Positions 45,716 through 57,974 of a stretch of 64,000 nucleotides of DNA are shown in pieces. The translations under genes were made by a program, and so were the position numbers. The stretch covers positions 99,463,403 through 99,527,402 of the forward strand of contig JAVIAB010000092.1 of the NCBI GenBank assembly GCA_032433765.1. Direction: 5' to 3'. The notes under the pieces were generated by a model. It made no database searches. It saw only the letters and a list, made by a program, of their open reading frames with translations, and had not been told where the DNA came from. Position 1 is the first letter of the stretch, and the number at the start of each line of letters is the position of its first letter. Source of the DNA: Megaustenia siamemsis. Lineage: Eukaryota > Mollusca > Gastropoda > Stylommatophora > Ariophantidae.

Positions 45716-46078
45716 GAGAATTGATGTTATAGACAAAGAGTGTGCACCTCCTCTCAGCTACGTTCAACAGTCTAAAACGAATCAAACTGCGCAAGGTTCG
45801 CTGTGAAGACCTCTCAACGACCTCGACAGAATGCATGTCAAATAGTAATGTCATACAACTAACTAGTCAAGCTTGACCAACGCCATCTTGTAAGAAATGA
45901 AAGATGGGCGAAGAAAACGTCAAAGACAAAAGAAAAGATGAGAAGACGAGATAGAGTGGAAACGTCTTGACTTCGCTCGCTGACATTGGATAGCTGCAGT
46001 CAGAGAACATTGTAATAAGTTAGGTACAGCCATTAATATAAATATTGTCCCTAACGATTCTAAAAGTTACTGGATTAC

Positions 46079-46450
46079 ATGGAAGGAAGGAAGGAAGGAA
46101 GGAAGGAAGGAAGGAAGGAAGGAAGGAAGGAAGGAAGGAAGGAAGGAAGGAAGGAAGGAAGGAAGGAAGGAAGGAAGGAAGGAAGGAAGGAAGGAAGGAA
46201 GGAAGGAAGGAAGGAAGGAAGGAAGGAAGGAAGGAAGGAAGGAAGGAAGGAAGGAAGGAAGGAAGGAAGGAAGGAAGGAAGGAGGGAGTGAGAAAGGAAG
46301 GAGGGAGTGAGAAAGGAAGGAAGGATGGAAGGATGGAAGGAAGAGAGTGAGAATGGAAGGGAGGATGGAAGGGAGGGAGTGAGAAAGGAAGGAAGGAAGT
46401 GAGAAAGGAAGGAAGTGAGAAAGGAAGGAATGAAGTGAAAAAAGGAAGAA
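46079..46450. repeat. (GGAA)n microsatellite
   Basis: About 50 perfect GGAA units to 46280, then an interrupted tail with GAGGGAGTGAGAAAGGAAG-type segments. Confidence 0.97.
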
Positions 46451-47659
46451 TAGCAGGAAGTCGATAGTGCATGTTTCGCAATCATATGTAAAATATGGAG
46501 GCTTTTTTAAAATCTCACATCTGTTGTTATGTAAGTACCTAGCAATATGCTGTGCAACTATTTATATTTATTGATAGTATTAATTTCAATCTTGGTTTGG
46601 TCTTCCTGGTAGTATTTCCATCGTTTCTTGCACAATGAACTAAGATACTCAAAATTATCTACACTGCGATTCTAATCAATTAATAAATATGTTCATTTTT
46701 ATATAGGCATTATTTGTTTGGAAACGGTTTTCGTTCTTGTAGCATTCAATTAGAGAAGGTGTTTTTCACTTTTATACTGAACTGATGTTAGCAATTACTC
46801 GGTGCAAACTTTGAGAGTCGGAAAAAAGGGCTACATCATCAGCGTATTATATTTCTGTCAGTGCGTCACCTCAAGTCGCAACAGGGTCCATATATTCTAT
46901 TTATTTTATCTCTATACTATACTACATATATATATACATACATACACATACACACACACACACACATATATATACATATATATACATACGCATACACACA
47001 CACACACACACATATGTATATGTATATATTATACATTTGCTGCGGAAACATTTGTTTGCACATTCTAATTAAGATTCATGTTTGCACATTATGATTGATG
47101 GTATTTAAGGCAGTTAAATATTCTATTGTACCTTTCCTCTAATTAAATCCTAATTTTTGGTGTGTACAGACTTTAGAAGGAGAAACAGACATTCAGAATA
47201 ATGAAAAAAAAAGGTTACAAGAATGTAGATATCTTGACTTTGTAAGCAGCGCACCAACATTTGCGTTAGTGGGATATTAACGCTGAGTCAACGACTGTGG
47301 AAATCAAAGGTTGAGCAAGCAAACATAAATAGCAATCATCGTTTACAGAAACGGTGTATTTTTTTTTCAAACCAAATGTTCAAGAAACAATATGCAGGCA
47401 AAAAAGAAAGAAAGAAAGAGAGAAAGAAATAAAGAAAGAAAATGCAGCAAATATTATGAAAGAGAGCACTAATAACTCACATTAAAAATGGTGCGTAAAA
47501 TTGGATAGACGAGTAAACGTTGTCGGAGCAAGAGTAAAATCGAGAGGCACAATTTTTGTCGGAGGGATAAAGTTTTGTGATAAACTAAAGCCACGAAAAG
47601 TAATCAAGTCAAACTTTAAAATTTATGAGTGGAACAGATTATCCACGTGAAGTTTGGAG
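46451..47659. other. No gene seen besides the TA/CA repeat
   Basis: AT-rich sequence upstream of the Ig1 exon on the gene strand. A short (GAAA)n patch lies at 47406-47440. The gap 45716-46078 before the GGAA repeat is also unrecognised. Confidence 0.5.
46929..47022. repeat. Compound (TA)/(CA) microsatellite
   Basis: TATATATACATACATACACA followed by CA runs and TATG runs. Confidence 0.9.
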
Positions 47660-47800
47660 GCTAGGTGGTTACAGGGGGTAAGATATTGGCTTCTTGGGAA
47701 TAAGTCCCGGGTTTGAGTCTCGCCATAGGCAGTGGGGAATTTTTCTCTTCGGATTCGTGGTTTCCACATGACGCTAACCTCCACAGGTCTCAGGGTAGTC
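47660..47800 (+). mobile_element. tRNA-like SINE head (family C) leading into a 31-bp array
   Basis: GAGGCTAGGTGGTTACAGGG (A-box-like) and GGGTTTGAGTCTCGCC (B-box-like), spaced as in a tRNA. Then TCCACAGGTCTCAGGGTAGT, which becomes the unit of the adjoining minisatellite. No tail or duplication can be defined because of the array. Confidence 0.55.
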
Positions 47801-48225
47801 TGATCCGATGTATAGCCCTCTCGGGGTAGTCTGATCCGATGTCTAGCCCTCTCAGGGTAATCATATCCTATGTCTAGCCCTCTCAGGGTAGTCTGATCAT
47901 ATGTCTAGTTTTCTCAGGGTAGTCTGTTCCTATGTCTAGCCCTCTCAGGGCAATCATATCCTATGTATTGCCCTTCAGGTTAGTCAGATCCGATGTCTAA
48001 CCTTCTCAGGGCAATCATATCCTATGTCTAGCCCTCTCAGGGTAGTCAGATCCGATGTCTAGCCCTCTTAGGGTAATCATATCATATGTCTAGCCCTCTC
48101 AGGGTAGCCTGGTCCTATGTCTAGCCCTCTCAGGGTAATCAGATCCGATGTCTAGCCCTCTCAGGGTAATCAAATCCTATGTCTAGCCTTCTCAGGGTAG
48201 TCAGATTCGATGTCTAGCCCTCTCG
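47785..48225. repeat. 31-bp minisatellite grown from a SINE-like head
   Basis: About 14 units of CTCTCAGGGTAATCATATCC plus TATGTCTAGCC, with GTC/ATC and CCG/CCT variants. The first unit continues the sequence of the SINE-like head at 47660. Confidence 0.92.
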
Positions 48226-49419
48226 GATACGAAAGTAACACATGTGGTCCGTATAATTTTTGCGTATATTAAAGAACACTTGGCAGAGTAAAAAAATCCA
48301 AAAGGAAAAAGCCAGAAATAATCGTTGCCAGTCGAAAAAAAATGGGTGAATTAGAGAATATACCTCTGCCGAAGACGGATGCGTACAGGCGAAAGGTCCC
48401 AGATATTGCAGCTTGAAGTAAACTACCGACACAACGAACTGAAGCTCACTTAACTGCACGGGTGAACGCTAAGAAGGAAGAGAATATGTGCCATCAACTC
48501 ACAGTATATGATGATGACTAATTCTGATTTTTTAAAAATGGCCTGCGTTAATAAAAATGATAGCAAACGATGAATGAAAATCAAATAATGTCTTCATCAT
48601 TTTTACACGAGTACAATAACTGACAAAATCCACGTCCCAACAAAATGATTTTTATCAAAATGATGAGCAGTATAACGGAGGACATAAAATCTTACAAAAA
48701 TGAAAGACGAATATGAAAAGAAGCAGCTACAACATTAGCCAATAGAGACGGCAATCTGCACATATTTGGACAGATATTGATACACGCAAGATTACCATGG
48801 AAGCCTTTGCAAATTTGGTGTTTGGGGGGAGATCAGGACTTCGGAACAGGAAGAAAAGATTAGTTTTAATGTCTTTCTTCCGAGCATGTTTGTTAGAAAT
48901 AAAATGTGACAAGCTGCGGTGCATGTAATAAAATACAGAGAAATAAGATTGTTACAAAATTGGTGAAGAGATGGAAATTGTTGTATAAACGGAAAGTGTT
49001 GTATAAACGGAAAGTGTTGGATAAACGTTAAGCTTAGAGAGAAATGGATTTTATTTCACAAAGAGAAAATTGCAATAACAGAAAAACACGGAAGGAAAGT
49101 GTTGCACAATGAGAACAAATTGCACAAAGAAAACAAATTACACTAAGAGAACATATTGCACAAAATGAATATATTGTACAAAGAGATGCGTTTGCAAAAG
49201 GGAAGTTGTTGAACAAAACGGCAATTGTGTGACAAAGAAGGCTGCTTACAAAAATCGAAACATATATAAAGATAAACTGGTAGTAGTTGTTGTAGGTTAT
49301 ACAGGAAATCCTTCGACTCTTGCATACATTCCTACAAATCTGTGACTGTAACAAACAAAACATGCCGTGCTGACAGAGACGGTTTCAGAAGAAGGAATTG
49401 TTGTACAATCTAAAGCTGT
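48226..49419. other. No gene seen
   Basis: AT-rich. Loose duplications such as GTGTTGTATAAACGGAAA (about 48980-49020) and CACAAAGAGAACA-like segments around 49060-49200 hint at old tandem decay. The segment 49891-50319 holds nothing recognised. Confidence 0.5.
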
Positions 49420-49890
49420 TCTATAAATTAACTGTTGCACAAATTAACTGTTGTACAAATTAATTGTTGTACAAATTAACTGTTGCACAAATTAACTGTT
49501 GTATAAATTAACAGTTGTACAAATGAACTGTTTTATAAATTAAATGTTGTACAAATTAACTGTTGTACAAATTAACTGTTGTACAAATTAACTGTTGTAC
49601 AAATTAACTGTTGTAAAATTAACTGTTGCACAAATTAACTGTTATACAAATTAACTGTTGCATAGATTAACTGTTGTATAAATTAACTGTTGTATAAATT
49701 AACTGTTACATAAATTACCTGTTGTACAAATTAACTGTTGTATAAATTAACTGTTGCACAAATTAATTGTTCTATAAATTAACTGTTGCACAAATTAACT
49801 GTTGCACAAATTAACTGTTGCACAAATTAACTGTTGCACAAATTAGCTGTTGCACAAATTAGCTGTTGCACAAATTATTTGTTGCACAAA
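49420..49890. repeat. 16-bp minisatellite
   Basis: About 29 copies of ACAAATTAACTGTTGT/C with substitutions. Confidence 0.93.
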
Positions 49891-50331
49891 CTGCAAACAA
49901 AAACGTATTGCAATATCTGCCGCGAGGTGAAGAGTACCCACTGAAGAAGCGATATGTTTCTGGTGATGAAACCATCGTTTGTATGTGAAGCACATATAAG
50001 AGATGTCTGCATTATACTTTCAACACAGGCCCCTATAGTATCTTTAATCATATTAAAAGCAGAAATAGATACTAAGTTTGATACTTCCAATCCACGTTTC
50101 AGAACAACTACCTGAACATATTAGCAATGTAACAAACGTTGGTAACCAAGAAAACATGTCCCTGTGCTATGCTGAGATTTGTATGAGTAATGAGGCCGAG
50201 GATAAGTAATTTTGATTGGCATTATCCAAGAACAATTTGTTTTACCTACGCTAGTTTCTATATCTCAAGTAAAGTCCAAATTCTTGATTGAATATTACTT
50301 GTTCCCCATGTTTGCACACCAGCAGCAGTGT

Positions 50332-50589
50332 CCGCGATAGCTCAGTGGTTAGTGAACTGGACTACAACGGACAAGGGGTAAGGCTCGATCCCTACCGACG
50401 GCTTTCGGGTTCACCCAGCCTTAAATGGGTACCGGATTTTTTCTGGGAAAGTAAAGCAGCACGGGCGTAATACCGACCACATTACCCCAAAAATCATGTG
50501 CTGAAGGTCTGTAAGATATAGGGTCACTAACACCATATTTCCCTATACGCCACTTGTCGTGACGGGGGTACTTTACTTTTTTACTTTTA
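50332..50589 (+). mobile_element. tRNA-derived SINE (family A)
   Basis: Plus-strand copy of the 2130 element. It has the same A-box region, CTCGATCCCTACC at the B box, and body through GACGGGGGTACTTTAC. Flanked by a 12-bp duplication CAGCAGCAGTGT at 50320-50331 and 50590-50601, which fixes its ends. A SINE of a different family follows directly. Confidence 0.9.
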
Positions 50590-50601
50590 CAGCAGCAGTG
50601 T

Positions 50602-50975
50602 GCTTATGTAACCCTCGCCATACAGGCAGGTATTTTCCCTGGACTTTTTGTTGTCTGGAGTTTTGAAGTTTTGTGAACATTTTCCCATGTTAATTTTGTC
50701 CGAGAGGCGAACAATTTTGTGACCTACTCTTTCTGATTTGTAAATGCCAACGGATCTTTAACGTGCGCAGAATGGATGCGCAGTGGACTTGCTATTTGTT
50801 CACAGTTATCCCAGAGCTAGACATCGAACTTCAATACCCACAAACCGGGAGAGGCTAAAGTCAAGACGAGAACCCAGTGTTCAAGGAGGACAACTCCTAC
50901 CACTTGTAACGAGACTCGAACCCAAGACTATCTCTTCCAGAGACCGATGTCTTACCCCTGGACTAAAAGGTCATT
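50602..50975 (-). mobile_element. tRNA-derived SINE (family D)
   Basis: The minus strand begins TTTTAGTCCAGGGGTAAGAC, with B box TGGGTTCGAGTCTCGTTAC. The body includes GCGCACGTTAAAGATCCGTT and GGCATTTACAAATCAG, a body type I recall from molluscan SINEs. It abuts the family-A SINE at 50332-50589. No clear duplication was seen. Confidence 0.65.
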
Positions 50976-51244
50976 TATAGGTTCCAAAAGGGCCACGGGA
51001 TGGCAGGAAATTCGCAGAAAACGTCCAACTAGTGTGACGTTTCAGTGAGCTTCGCGAGCAGAGGCGGTTGTGAATAGAGTGACGTCAGCCGTCTATAGCT
51101 ACTGTAGCTGATATCGTCACGTTAGAAGGAGGGTTTTCCGGCTTTATTTTCAGCCCGCTGCCTGTGGAAGTCTACAGATGTCGTTGTCCAGACTATCCAA
51201 CATCCCCAAGGACAGTCATGATTAAACTATATCTGCACACACCA

Positions 51245-51645
51245 TAGCACATCAGTATACGAACATACATACATCAGTATACGAACATACATACATCAGT
51301 ATACGAACATACATACATCAGTATACGAACATACATACATCAGTATACGAACATACATACATCAGTATACGAACATACATACATCAGTATACCAACATAC
51401 ATACATCAGTATACGAACATATATACATCAGTATACCAACATACATACATCAGTATACCAACATACATACATCAGTATACGAACATACATACATCAGTAT
51501 ACCAACATACATACATAAGTATACGAACATACATACATCAGTATACCAACATACATACATCAGTATACGAACATACATACATCAGTATACCAACATACAT
51601 ACATCAGTATACCAACATACATACATCAGTATACCAACAACGCGG
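51245..51645. repeat. 22-bp minisatellite
   Basis: About 18 copies of CAGTATACGAACATACATAC plus AT, alternating CGAAC and CCAAC variants. Confidence 0.95.
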
Positions 51646-51664
51646 TAATTTCCATGCAATTATA

Positions 51665-51917
51665 AGTAAAGAAAGTAAAGAGCCACGTCACGATAAGTGG
51701 CGTATAGGGAATATGGTGTTTGTGAACATAATTTTTACAGACCTTCGGCGCCTGATTTTTGAGGTAATGTGGTCGGTATTACGCCTGTGCCGCATTACTT
51801 TCCCAGAAAATTCCAGTTCCCATTTAAGGCTGGGTGAACTCGGAGGCCGTCGATCAGGATCGAACCCGACCTCTTGTTTTTGGTAGTCCAGTTGACTACC
51901 TACTGAGCTATCGCGGC
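51665..51917 (-). mobile_element. tRNA-derived SINE (family A), older copy
   Basis: Minus-strand copy with more substitutions. The flanking duplication is imperfect: TTCCATGCAATTATA (51650-51664) against TTCCGTGTAATTGTA (51918-51932), 12 of 15 bases. This suggests an older insertion than the 2130 and 50332 copies. Confidence 0.85.
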
Positions 51918-51932
51918 TTCCGTGTAATTGTA

Positions 51933-52351
51933 GTCAACCATATATTGTGAGTGTCAAGAAATTAATGAAAATGGGGGAAACCTTTCTAGACTTTGACATC
52001 AGTGATATTGCAGCTATGATATTTGCCCTCTAACAAAAATCCAAAGAATATTAAATCAGTGTCATTCACTACTCAAACTGTCTTCATCTATCTACTCATC
52101 AAAGAAATATTCGTTAATTGTTTTCAATCGACCAGCCACTCAACAATTAGCCCATTTTCACTATCAGGCAGTCTCGGATTATTCATTAATCACTTTCAAT
52201 TCAACTCATGAAAATTTAACTATTTACAATCAATCAATTAACTAATCAAGCAATTATCAAATGCACTTATTTAACAAAACAGTAATCACTCCCGACAATC
52301 AATTATTGGTAAGTCTTAACACACAATCAGTAACCACTGTCAACCATGCAA
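51933..52351. other. No gene seen; AT-rich
   Basis: No element recognised. 52567-52835 is similar, with decayed AATCAAT-rich sequence that may be old units of the neighbouring array. Confidence 0.45.
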
Positions 52352-52566
52352 TCAGTTTTTCATATCAACTAACATGAACAGTATTTATAATCAATGAGTT
52401 TTTCATATCAACTAACATGAACAGTATTTATAATCAATCAGTTTTTCATATCAACTAACATGAACAGTATTTATAATCAATGAGTTTTTCATATCAACTA
52501 ACATGAATAGTATTTATAATCAATCAGTTTTTCATATCAACTAACATGAATAGTATTTATAATGAA
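52352..52566. repeat. 43-bp tandem repeat, five copies
   Basis: GTTTTTCATATCAACTAACA followed by TGAACAGTATTTATAATCAA and TCA or TGA. Almost identical copies. Confidence 0.93.
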
Positions 52567-52835
52567 TCAAGAGCTAATAAATCGCAACAAACCAACTTGT
52601 AATTAATTCAAAAATCCAAGAATAAATAACTATCCAAAAAAAAATAAATCAGAAACTAAAATTCTAACAATAATTCATTAATTACATTAGAGAACAAATC
52701 AATAATTTATTGCTCTCAACTAATTTCCAACAAATCTAATTACTCTGAAATAAATCACAAGTCACAACCAATAATCAATCAATGAAACAAAATCTCTCAG
52801 CTCATACAAAATTACTTAATTCAAACCATAGGCCA

Positions 52836-53130
52836 GACAACAGCAGAGCTGGAAGCTGTCAGCGACTCATAACTGATGTCTTGCTCCAGGATAGGTGAAG
52901 CAGAACTACCCAGACACTCTTCCACCTCTTTGCGTTGCCTCTAGAATTAGACTAACCTGTCCAGCCTGATAAAGCAGTTAGGGATCGTAGAGAGAATGAT
53001 ACCCGCTACTCACAAAAGTCGAGCTGAGGTCGAATGTGTTGGGCAGAAAGTCGCAAATATCACAGTTTTACCGCAAACTACAGCACAACACATCTACACC
53101 CACTTAACGTCCTTCTAAGAATGGATAGCA
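52836..53130. mobile_element. Second copy of the unclassified repeat, with its end expanded
   Basis: Matches 5640-5930 along its length. Its last part (CACAACACATCTAC, CACTTAACGTCCTTCTAAGA, GGATAGC) is the start of the 55-bp tandem array that follows, showing the array arose from this repeat's end. Confidence 0.65.
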
Positions 53131-53736
53131 AACTACAGCACAACACATCTACGCCCACTTAACGTCCTTCTAAGAACGGATAGCGAACTACAGCACAACA
53201 CATCTACGCCCACTTAACGTCCTTCTAAGAACGGATAGCGAACTACAGCACAACACATCTACGCCCACTTAACGTCCTTCTAAGAACGGATAGCGAACTA
53301 CAGCACAACACATCTACGCCCAATTAACGTCCTTCTAAGAACGGATAGCGAACTACAGCACAACACATCTACGCCCACTTAACGTCCTTCTAAGAACGGA
53401 TAGCAAACTACAGCACAACACATCTACGCCCAATTAACGTCCTTCTAAGAACGGATAGCGAACTACAGCACAACACATCTACGCCCACTTAACGTCCTTC
53501 TAAGAACGGATAGCGAACTACAGCACAACACATCTACGCCCAATTAACGTCCTTCTAAGAACGGATAGCGAACTACAGCACAACACATCTACGCCCAATT
53601 AACGTCCTTCTAAGAACGGATAGCGAACTACAGCACAACACATCTACGCCCACTTAACGTCCTTCTAAGAACGGATAGCGAACTACAGCACAACACATCT
53701 ACGCCCAATTAACGTCCTTCTAAGAACGGATAGCGA
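53075..53736. repeat. 55-bp minisatellite grown from an interspersed repeat
   Basis: About 12 units of 55 bp with start AACTACAGCACAACACATCT. Units differ mainly at CCCACTT versus CCCAATT. The first unit is the end of the 52836 repeat. Confidence 0.92.
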
Positions 53737-53789
53737 TAAGGCCAAGTAAAGCCTTTAGTTGTCATGGGGTGAAGAAAGGAAAGAAAGAA

Positions 53790-54262
53790 CCAAACCATAC
53801 ACACACATTCTTCTTCTCCTTCTGCTTCTACCTTTTAGCTCCCCGTGGAGCATCAGTTTCAAACACAAACTGTCCAAGTTGTTTCTTGTCATGCTTTTAA
53901 AATCATTACATGTTTTCTCCGTCATCTTCATCACTGATTCTCCAAGAATATCTTTGTCATCCTCTTTGTCTTTTTCCTTGGGAATTCCATAAAAGGGCCT
54001 GTTGTGTAATACTCTCAGTTGGCTTCCGCAATGTGAACCTCTCCAGCGCCATTGTCCTCGCTGAATCTCTTTATCCACTGGTGTTTGACTGATACTTTTC
54101 CATAATTCTATTTTAGTGATTTTATCATGCCATTTCCATCCTTTTCTTCTACCCAAGCATCCATTTATGAAGGCCTGTACCTTCATGATTGTTGTTCTCC
54201 ATGTTTTGCAGTCATATTATAGGACTGACTTAACACTTGTGTTGAACATTTTTATTTTTGTA
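53790..54262 (-). pseudogene. RTE-type LINE 3' end (family 2)
   Basis: Same family as 3236-3740: VQAFINGCLGRR, KITKIELWKSISQTPVDKEI, and a GAAGAAG-type tail (plus-strand TTCTTCTCCTTCTGCTTC near 53810). The frame drifts. The first part runs about 140 codons without a stop, but it is not a complete protein. Confidence 0.72.
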
Positions 54263-54984
54263 TACACACATTAATTACCATCAACTCCCTCTCCCTCCCT
54301 CCCTCCCTCCCTCAAGCCCAAATAAAAGACACAACATAAATGACTCTAAAACTTCCACAAATATTACTCATTCTCAAAATTAAAGTTGAAAATTACAAAC
54401 TGTTAATCCACACTCAAACTTAACTGATTCTAAATCTCCACAAACGTTATTTCCTTCCAATCCACCGTAATTTGTCACTTTCCTCGAGAACACACCACTG
54501 TCCAAATGTCTCACGCTTTTAAGACTATTGCGACTAATTATAACCACTTTCCCACATAATTAAGCAGTCCCATTCTTTAACACACACACGCAGAGACCCG
54601 CTCGTGACTGTTATCATACATTTTCTTACTCTGCCAGCAGCAAGTACCTTAGACCAACAGTTTCCTACCCAACACACAGAGGTCGTTCTCTTTGAGCCGA
54701 TTCTCCAGTTATTTATCGTAGACATTACCATTGAGTGAGCGGGACATGGCCGAAAGCACCGTACTGACTAATGAATATTCTAGAAGTGATGAGTCTTCGG
54801 TGCCAAGCTCCACAAGAATGCGGTTCAATACGATGTATTGTTCTATTTATTATTATATCTTCGGTAGGTAAACACTATGGTAATGGAACTCCTTATATTT
54901 GAACCGAACATACGCATACACACACTAACACACACACATATGCAAGAATCGTGAGTAATTTATTTGGTAACAGACGAAAAGATC

Positions 54985-55250
54985 TATGCTGGACGCTGGA
55001 AAGGTTTTACAGAAGAACATAGATAATAACATCAATAGCTGAAAGACAGTATCAAATATGGTATTTAATTTTTTATAGGGGAAATACAAGGTAAAGGAGA
55101 CAGAGGCAGACCAATACTAACATGGACGAGTAACATCAAAAGATTGACAAGTCAGACTAAGACACCCTACATTATCAAAGCAAGCGACAAAGCTGAATGG
55201 CGCTCCATGGTATCCAATATTCGATGCGGAGACGGCACTCAATGATGATG
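54985..55250 (+). pseudogene. LINE 3' end (family 1)
   Basis: Plus strand, degenerate: GDRGRPILTWTSNIKRLTSQ, KASDKAEWRSMVSNIRCGDG, then a stop and GATGATGAT as the 3' tail. This is the usual end of this family. Confidence 0.7.
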
Positions 55251-55429
55251 ATAGGCAAAAGCAGAAAAGGTAAGTTTATCATAAATATCAGGAAGATCAT
55301 GTTTTTTGATTGCTCGTGCAATAAGAGCTGAACAGCTGGAATAATATATCGTAGATAAGTGCAAACATAAAATATGTAATCATTAATATATTGTGGGGGA
55401 TCGCTAGAAGAGCTGCAGAAGATAATACA

Positions 55430-56540
55430 TAACTGTTGTAGACTAATATACAATCATAACCGCTGTAGACTAATATATCATAATAGACTAATATAACATA
55501 ACTGCTGTAGACTAATATACAATCATAACTGCTGTAGACTAATATACAATCATAACTGCTGTAGACTAATAAACAATCATAACTAATGTAGACTAATATA
55601 TAATCATAACTGCTGTAGATTAATAAACAATCATAACTAATGTAGACTAATATACAATCATAACTGCTGTAGACTAATAAACAATCATAACTAATGTAGA
55701 CTAATATACAATCATAACTGCTGTAGACTAATATACAATCATAACTGCTGCTGTAGACTAATATACAATCATAACTGCTGTAGACTAATATACAATCATA
55801 ACTGCTGTAGACTAATATACAATCATAACTGCTGTAGACTAATATAATAATAGACTAATATACAATCATAACTGCTGTAGCTGTAGACTAATATACAATC
55901 ATAACTGCTGTAGACTAATAAACAATCATAACTAATGTAGACTAATATATAATCATAACTACTGTAGATTAATATACAATCATAACTACTGTAGACTAAT
56001 ATACATCAAAACTTCTGTAGACTAATAAACAATCATAACCACTGTAGACTAATATACAATCATAAATACTGTAGACTAATAAACAATCATAACTATTGTA
56101 GACAAATAATCAATCATAACTACTGTAGACTAATAAACAATCATAACTACTGTAGACAAATAATTAATCATAACTACTGTAGACAAATAATCAATCATAA
56201 CTACTGTAGACAAATAAACAATCATAACTACTGTAGACAAATAAACAATCATAACTACTGTAGACAAATAATCAATCATAGCTACTGTAGACAAAAAAAA
56301 CAATCATAACTACTGTAGACAAATAATCAATCATAACTGATGTAGACAAATAAACAATCATAACTGCTGTAGACAAATAAACAATCATAACTACTGTAGA
56401 CAAATAAACAATCATAACTACTGTAGACAAATAAACAATCATAACTACTGTTGACTAATAATCAATCATAACCACAGTGGACTTATAAACAATCTTTCCC
56501 GCTGCATACTAATAAACAATCATAACCACTATACATTCCA
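55430..56540. repeat. 27-bp minisatellite, about 40 copies
   Basis: Unit ACTGCTGTAGACTAATATAC plus AATCATA. A second zone from about 56090 uses GACAAATAA variants, so the array has two sub-families side by side. Confidence 0.94.
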
Positions 56541-56801
56541 AGAAGCAGTAATAGATGTAGTAGAATATTATTCCATTATTCATAATCAACATACGCACAA
56601 TCAAAACTGTTATGTTAATTTGTTCAGAAATGCTATGTGAGTGTTGCATTGTATACTTGGACATTGCAAAAGGACCGAATATTTCCTATTATAAACAATA
56701 TATTAGTGTAATGTGTTGGAGGAAAACAAATAATAGAACAAATTAAGCGTATTGTGAATGTTGCAAATATATTTCTAGAGATGTATTCAATCGCAATAAT
56801 T

Positions 56802-57117
56802 GGGAGAATAGTTGGTTTCGAGGTAAGACTCTGGCCTGAGGTTGTGGGTTCAAATCCCGGCTACACCAGATTTTTATTTATGATTTCTCTCTGCGGCAAC
56901 CACGCTAGGTCTCAGCAGCGAGGCCCGGCTTGAAACGTCAATTACTAATCGACGGAAACAATATAAGTACTTCCGAAGACTGAGTTATCTGCCTGTACGG
57001 CGAGGGACCCCTGTGCACACGGCTGCCAGGGAAAAATGGATTAACACGCAAAGTTCAGTTCTAAGTATCTAGGGACTTCGTCAGAGGTAAAAAAGCTGGC
57101 GAACGAAAAAAAAATTA
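56802..57117 (+). mobile_element. tRNA-derived SINE (family B)
   Basis: Second family-B copy with head GTTGGTTTCGAGGTAAGAC, B box GTGGGTTCAAATCCCGGC and tail GAACGAAAAAAAAA. A short direct repeat CAATAATT at 56794-56801 and 57118-57125 is a likely target duplication. Confidence 0.82.
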
Positions 57118-57169
57118 CAATAATTCGTAACATGTAACATTGTGCTGTGCTGAAGTAAACAAACTTGGC

Positions 57170-57360
57170 AGTACCAGGTTTGACAATTTATGGGTGAGGG
57201 GGACTGGAGCTTTTCATCGATGCCTGTGTGTCCCCATATCAGGGACACATTCTTTTCCAGCTGCGTCGATAGGAAAGCTTCAAGCTGGCATTGAACCATC
57301 GCCGTTTTATATCCAAGCCAGGCTTCTAACAACTTCGCTACTGACAAACTTGCCTCTGTG
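57170..57360 (-). mobile_element. Possible tRNA-derived SINE (family E)
   Basis: The minus strand shows GTCAGTAGCGAAGTTGTTAG (A-box-like) and GGCGATGGTTCAATGCCAGC (B-box-like), spaced like a tRNA. Only one copy is in the window, so the assignment is tentative. Confidence 0.45.
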
Positions 57361-57689
57361 TGTGCACAAGTTTGAGTGTGTGTGTCTTTAAATGAAATAA
57401 AATGGCAATACTTAGTATACTTAAATAAATAAATAACTTAAATACTTAAATAGCCGTACTTAGTTATCGTTATATCAGCTCCACAAATGTATGTGGTGCA
57501 GTCCATGCGGATACTACATTCGAATAAAAAGGAAAAGTACAACCCGTAAAGCGTAAATTTATAGAAGAATCGGAAGAACTGGATGGGTAGACAAGAGAAC
57601 TATAAAGTTTTGAAACAGCTGAAAACTAGGAAAGAACAACTTAACACAGATCTCACAAGATACGGGTAAATAGCATTGTTTTGACAAGT

Positions 57690-57885
57690 AAAGAGACAAT
57701 ACAGCCTAGTTAGAATTATATCGAGGGAGAAATAAAAGATAAATAATGTGGAGAACATAGAATCAAGTGAACTAACTACATCAAGAAATAAACAGGAGAA
57801 CCTGTGACAATGTGCACCATCAAGGCAAGGAACTGAGTGAAATGACGCTCCATCTTGGAGGTGGTGACAGCACTAGATGATGATA
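57690..57885 (+). pseudogene. Degenerate LINE 3' end
   Basis: Contains a TMCTIKARN-like stretch and an ATGATGATAT tail, as in family 1, with several stops. Only the last part is recognisable. Confidence 0.4.
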
Positions 57886-57974
57886 TGTACACGTCAACAT
57901 TACCATTTATATTTTCTATGCGTGTAGACCAATTAGCACAGACTCGAGGAAGTGGACAAAATAATAATTTAAAC

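Noticed and set aside
48214..48459. Possible missing Ig exon among minus-strand frames upstream of 43453
   Set aside because: No Cys/Trp Ig pattern or splice signals. No other minus frame to 64000 fits either.
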